Shown: piece after piece, positions 63,001 through 64,000 of the stretch
Numbering within the stretch: position 1 is the stretch's first letter
Layout: every line of letters starts with the position of its first letter
Translations under genes and position numbers: made by a program
Notes under the pieces: generated by a model
Database searches by the model: none
Seen by the model: only the letters and a program-made list of their open reading frames with translations
Told to the model about the DNA's origin: nothing
NCBI RefSeq assembly: GCF_002310375.3
Contig: NZ_CP023315.3
Span: 3,472,001 to 3,536,000 of the forward strand
DNA from: Caulobacter vibrioides
GTDB taxonomy: Bacteria; Pseudomonadota; Alphaproteobacteria; Caulobacterales; Caulobacteraceae
Direction of reading: 5' to 3'
Length of the DNA stretch: 64,000 nucleotides

Positions 63001-63902
63001 GTCACGCTCCGGTTCTTGGGGTTCCCGCTGCTTTCCTTGGTTTCGAAGAGGCCCGCCATGAAGGCGACATCGATCGACAGGGCGTCGCTTTCCAGCGGCG
63101 CGGCCCGGGTGATCCATCCCGAGGCCTGCTTCACGGGAAGCGCGAGGCTATCCTCGGCAGGCGTTCGCTGAAACCAGATCGGCTCCAAACCCTCGTCATG
63201 GCGCGTCGACCAGCGGACATTGACGCCCTCGAAGCTGGCAAGATCGGTCTGGCCAATCCGCGCGCCCTCATGATCCACCCACGTCACGCAGGGTTGGAAC
63301 ATCTGACGCAGATAGACCGTGTTGTTGACCGTGACCGTGTACCAGTTCGCGCAACGCGGCGGATAGATCCGCCGACGCCCCATGATGATCGGGATCGCCT
63401 CATGCGGTCGCGCGGCGTTCGATCCGGCGTCCAGCGAATAGCGCTGCTCGCGACCCGCGACCTCAGGCTGTTTGATCGGCGCGATGGCGTTGACGGCGAT
63501 CATGCCGCCGACATTGACAGCCGCTGTCGCACCAGCGGCCGCCAAGCCCGACAAGCCGATCGCGCCAGGAACCCAGACCGACAGCGCGATGACAGCGATC
63601 TGCAACAGGGTGCGAACGGCGTTCGACCCTGCCATCGGCGCAACCTCGAGCACGACCGTGTCATCGGCGCGAGGCCGCAAGCCGGACCAATCGCCTGCTG
63701 AAACCTTGACGCCGGAGACGGAGATCCGAACCCAAGGCCGCAGGGCCGGGTCCAGCGTGCCAGAGACCTCAAGCGAGACCACCATCTCCGCCAGGCTCAA
63801 ACCCTCGGGCAACGCGTGCAGGCTGACCTCTTCCTCGCGCGCGAGCGGGCGAGGCGAGACCACCAGCGAGGTCTTGCGATCCATCAGGGCGTCAACCGCC
63901 AT
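60075..63902 (-). CDS. Phage tail tip host-specificity protein (J-like)
   Basis: A 1,275-residue protein. The early hydrophobic segment (TLLQIAVIALSVWVPGAIGL, residues ~95-125) followed by IPIIMGRRRIYPPRCANWYT and the CVTWVDHEGARIGQTDLAS block is typical of TipJ/HDII-ins2 proteins of long-tailed siphophages. Fibronectin-like and coiled-coil regions follow (ATTSAELISISTATSTVAAN repeats about 900-1100) and a C-terminal beta domain. It forms the tail tip that contacts the host. Its start overlaps the preceding gene by 11 nt. Confidence 0.85.
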   Translation of the reverse strand: MAVDALMDRKTSLVVSPRPLAREEEVSLHALPEGLSLAEMVVSLEVSGTLDPALRPWVRISVSGVKVSAGDWSGLRPRADDTVVLEVAPMAGSNAVRTLLQIAVIALSVWVPGAIGLSGLAAAGATAAVNVGGMIAVNAIAPIKQPEVAGREQRYSLDAGSNAARPHEAIPIIMGRRRIYPPRCANWYTVTVNNTVYLRQMFQPCVTWVDHEGARIGQTDLASFEGVNVRWSTRHDEGLEPIWFQRTPAEDSLALPVKQASGWITRAAPLESDALSIDVAFMAGLFETKESSGNPKNRSVTFEFRYGPRGGDPSSAAPCPFAGAGGLLTFTRDKLDSYRLGWEWPVARGQYDVHVRRITNEESNNPKISDELTWICIRSFRDEAPVRDLASKPWIELELQASDQLNGVPNDFNFIATSIVPEATATGPGDLIVSRNPADLFLAASYPPMSDVELDDDERAFAAIADWRATCEQQGWMCDLAEASEMSVGELLQRTAAAGRARPTLDYGALSVVVDWEKPLPRQMFTPRNVSGFRGDLVYPAPVHALRVRFANAEKDFADDVVTVFGQKPDGTFYDLDTADKYERVEVRDKVDADAVVLEGARMLAERVLRPEKFSFEQDVEYLTIREGDRAWLAHHVALVGEITGRVRARVTDESDPSLKGLRLDELVTMVAGRSYDLAWRPSADAALEVFPLETLPGQSDIVWFAAPIPSIGDQPLPGDQVTVFDHAVELLDVVVDRIAPKEGLKASITCVPYAEALQSVGDEPIPAYRTGVSRPPTLGGAVVVRRDGRAIEKVIDALAEGVSQAGNGVDIIAEQVGAIEAASRKAQLDILDARMKALGDLKAFEAILRQVLSGKPLGEVIAEQRQVLIDTNVVVGNNTAAIASEAVARQTAISAEAYQRTVLATDYNGFKATTSAELISISTATSTVAANLATVSTDYNGFKASASATLISVSNATSATAASLAALESTVAANKASADAGLLTVASDVSALSTQYTSLDATVAANKASADSSLSVLTTNVSAAASQITTLQSNVTGLSATVSSQASTLADVASKVAVARFVVEAAASGGRPARLALYSDSLGGSNIALSAAKIYFGDNTVLDDASDTLRSDLGSAAYIQAWGEAFGASSDLLLWFGPNGIGHWAASRSNAYFYLAKTAPYLGGSAVPTGGGSGGFEVNLSTPLVSGNRFGTGSATTDTVTATTSGGDGTVTYSWAYLSGASFSPSSTTGDAVAFTGSITALGQTLDGYWRVTARDSAGHVAFADVRILISENS

Positions 63903-64000
63903 AAACGTAAGCCCCCTCCAACCGGGACCCCCAGAACGCCTCGCCGGGCTCAGCCTCGTCGAGCGAGGCCGTGCGCGCGCCGCAGCCCTTCTGGGTGTGA
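63892..64000 (-). CDS. Partial phage tail assembly gene, C-terminal end
   Basis: The last 35 codons of a gene entering from the right edge, ending VYGG then TGA at 63,892-63,894 (segment HTQKGCGARTASLDEAEPGE). It overlaps the J gene start by 11 nt, a layout expected for the gene before J in lambdoid-like phages. Too little is visible to name. Confidence 0.6.
   Translation of the reverse strand, partial: HTQKGCGARTASLDEAEPGEAFWGSRLEGAYVYGG

Noticed and set aside
60915..63701. A 928-codon plus-strand open frame
   Set aside because: Antisense to the tail-tip J gene, with no domain and typical shadow composition.
54892..63902. Gene transfer agent
   Set aside because: The J-like protein, repeat-rich fibre and dedicated holin/muramidase/spanin cassette are unlike the known alphaproteobacterial GTA layout; a prophage fits better.

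Overview
The window is GC-rich, densely coded DNA with alphaproteobacterial gene content: large TonB-dependent receptors, HWE-type kinase, PilZ, EAL and chemoreceptor genes, and many palindromic intergenic repeats. Taken together this looks like Caulobacter or a close relative. That assignment is inference from gene families and style. No rRNA or tRNA gene was recognised.

Positions 1-19,610 hold, after a partial TPR gene, a putrescine/polyamine catabolic and uptake cluster, almost all on the minus strand. It contains a FadR-type GntR regulator, PuuC and GabD aldehyde dehydrogenases, two gamma-glutamylpolyamine synthetase-like genes, a complete putrescine ABC transporter (PotF, PotH, PotI, PotG), PuuD hydrolase, an SpuC-like transaminase, a GSAM-like aminotransferase and PuuB oxidase. 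A divergent omega-aminotransferase starts across from the regulator. The cluster encodes both the glutamylated (Puu) route and a direct transamination route from putrescine towards GABA and succinate. A plus-strand RelE/ParE-type toxin-antitoxin pair sits inside it. Several intergenic palindromic repeats run into start codons, and one is translated in-frame into PuuB.

Positions 19,680-34,700 hold a DUF2332 gene, a chemoreceptor, two tandem paralogous TonB receptors with EF-hand-like loops, an EAL phosphodiesterase, a MarR-GNAT fusion, a BlaI/BlaR1-like pair with a candidate operator, a secreted pectate lyase and a solitary MazF/PemK-like toxin.

Positions 34,800-51,810 are core and signalling genes: aroC, a receiver protein, queC-queE-queD, a third TonB receptor with a possible leader peptide, a hybrid kinase lacking its phospho-histidine, a LuxR/LuxI-type quorum-sensing pair separated by a DUF962 (Mpo1-like) gene, an XRE regulator, PilZ, methionine gamma-lyase with a divergent Lrp regulator, an HWE kinase and a secreted glycerophosphodiesterase. 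At least five genes here and upstream use the TAG of a flanking TAGAGC palindrome as their stop codon.

Positions 52,087-64,000 are the late end of a tailed-phage-like prophage on the minus strand: tail-tip protein J, a repeat-rich tail fibre, small tail-associated proteins, then holin candidates, a muramidase and an Rz/Rz1 spanin pair with Rz1 nested inside Rz. The other end of the prophage lies outside the window.
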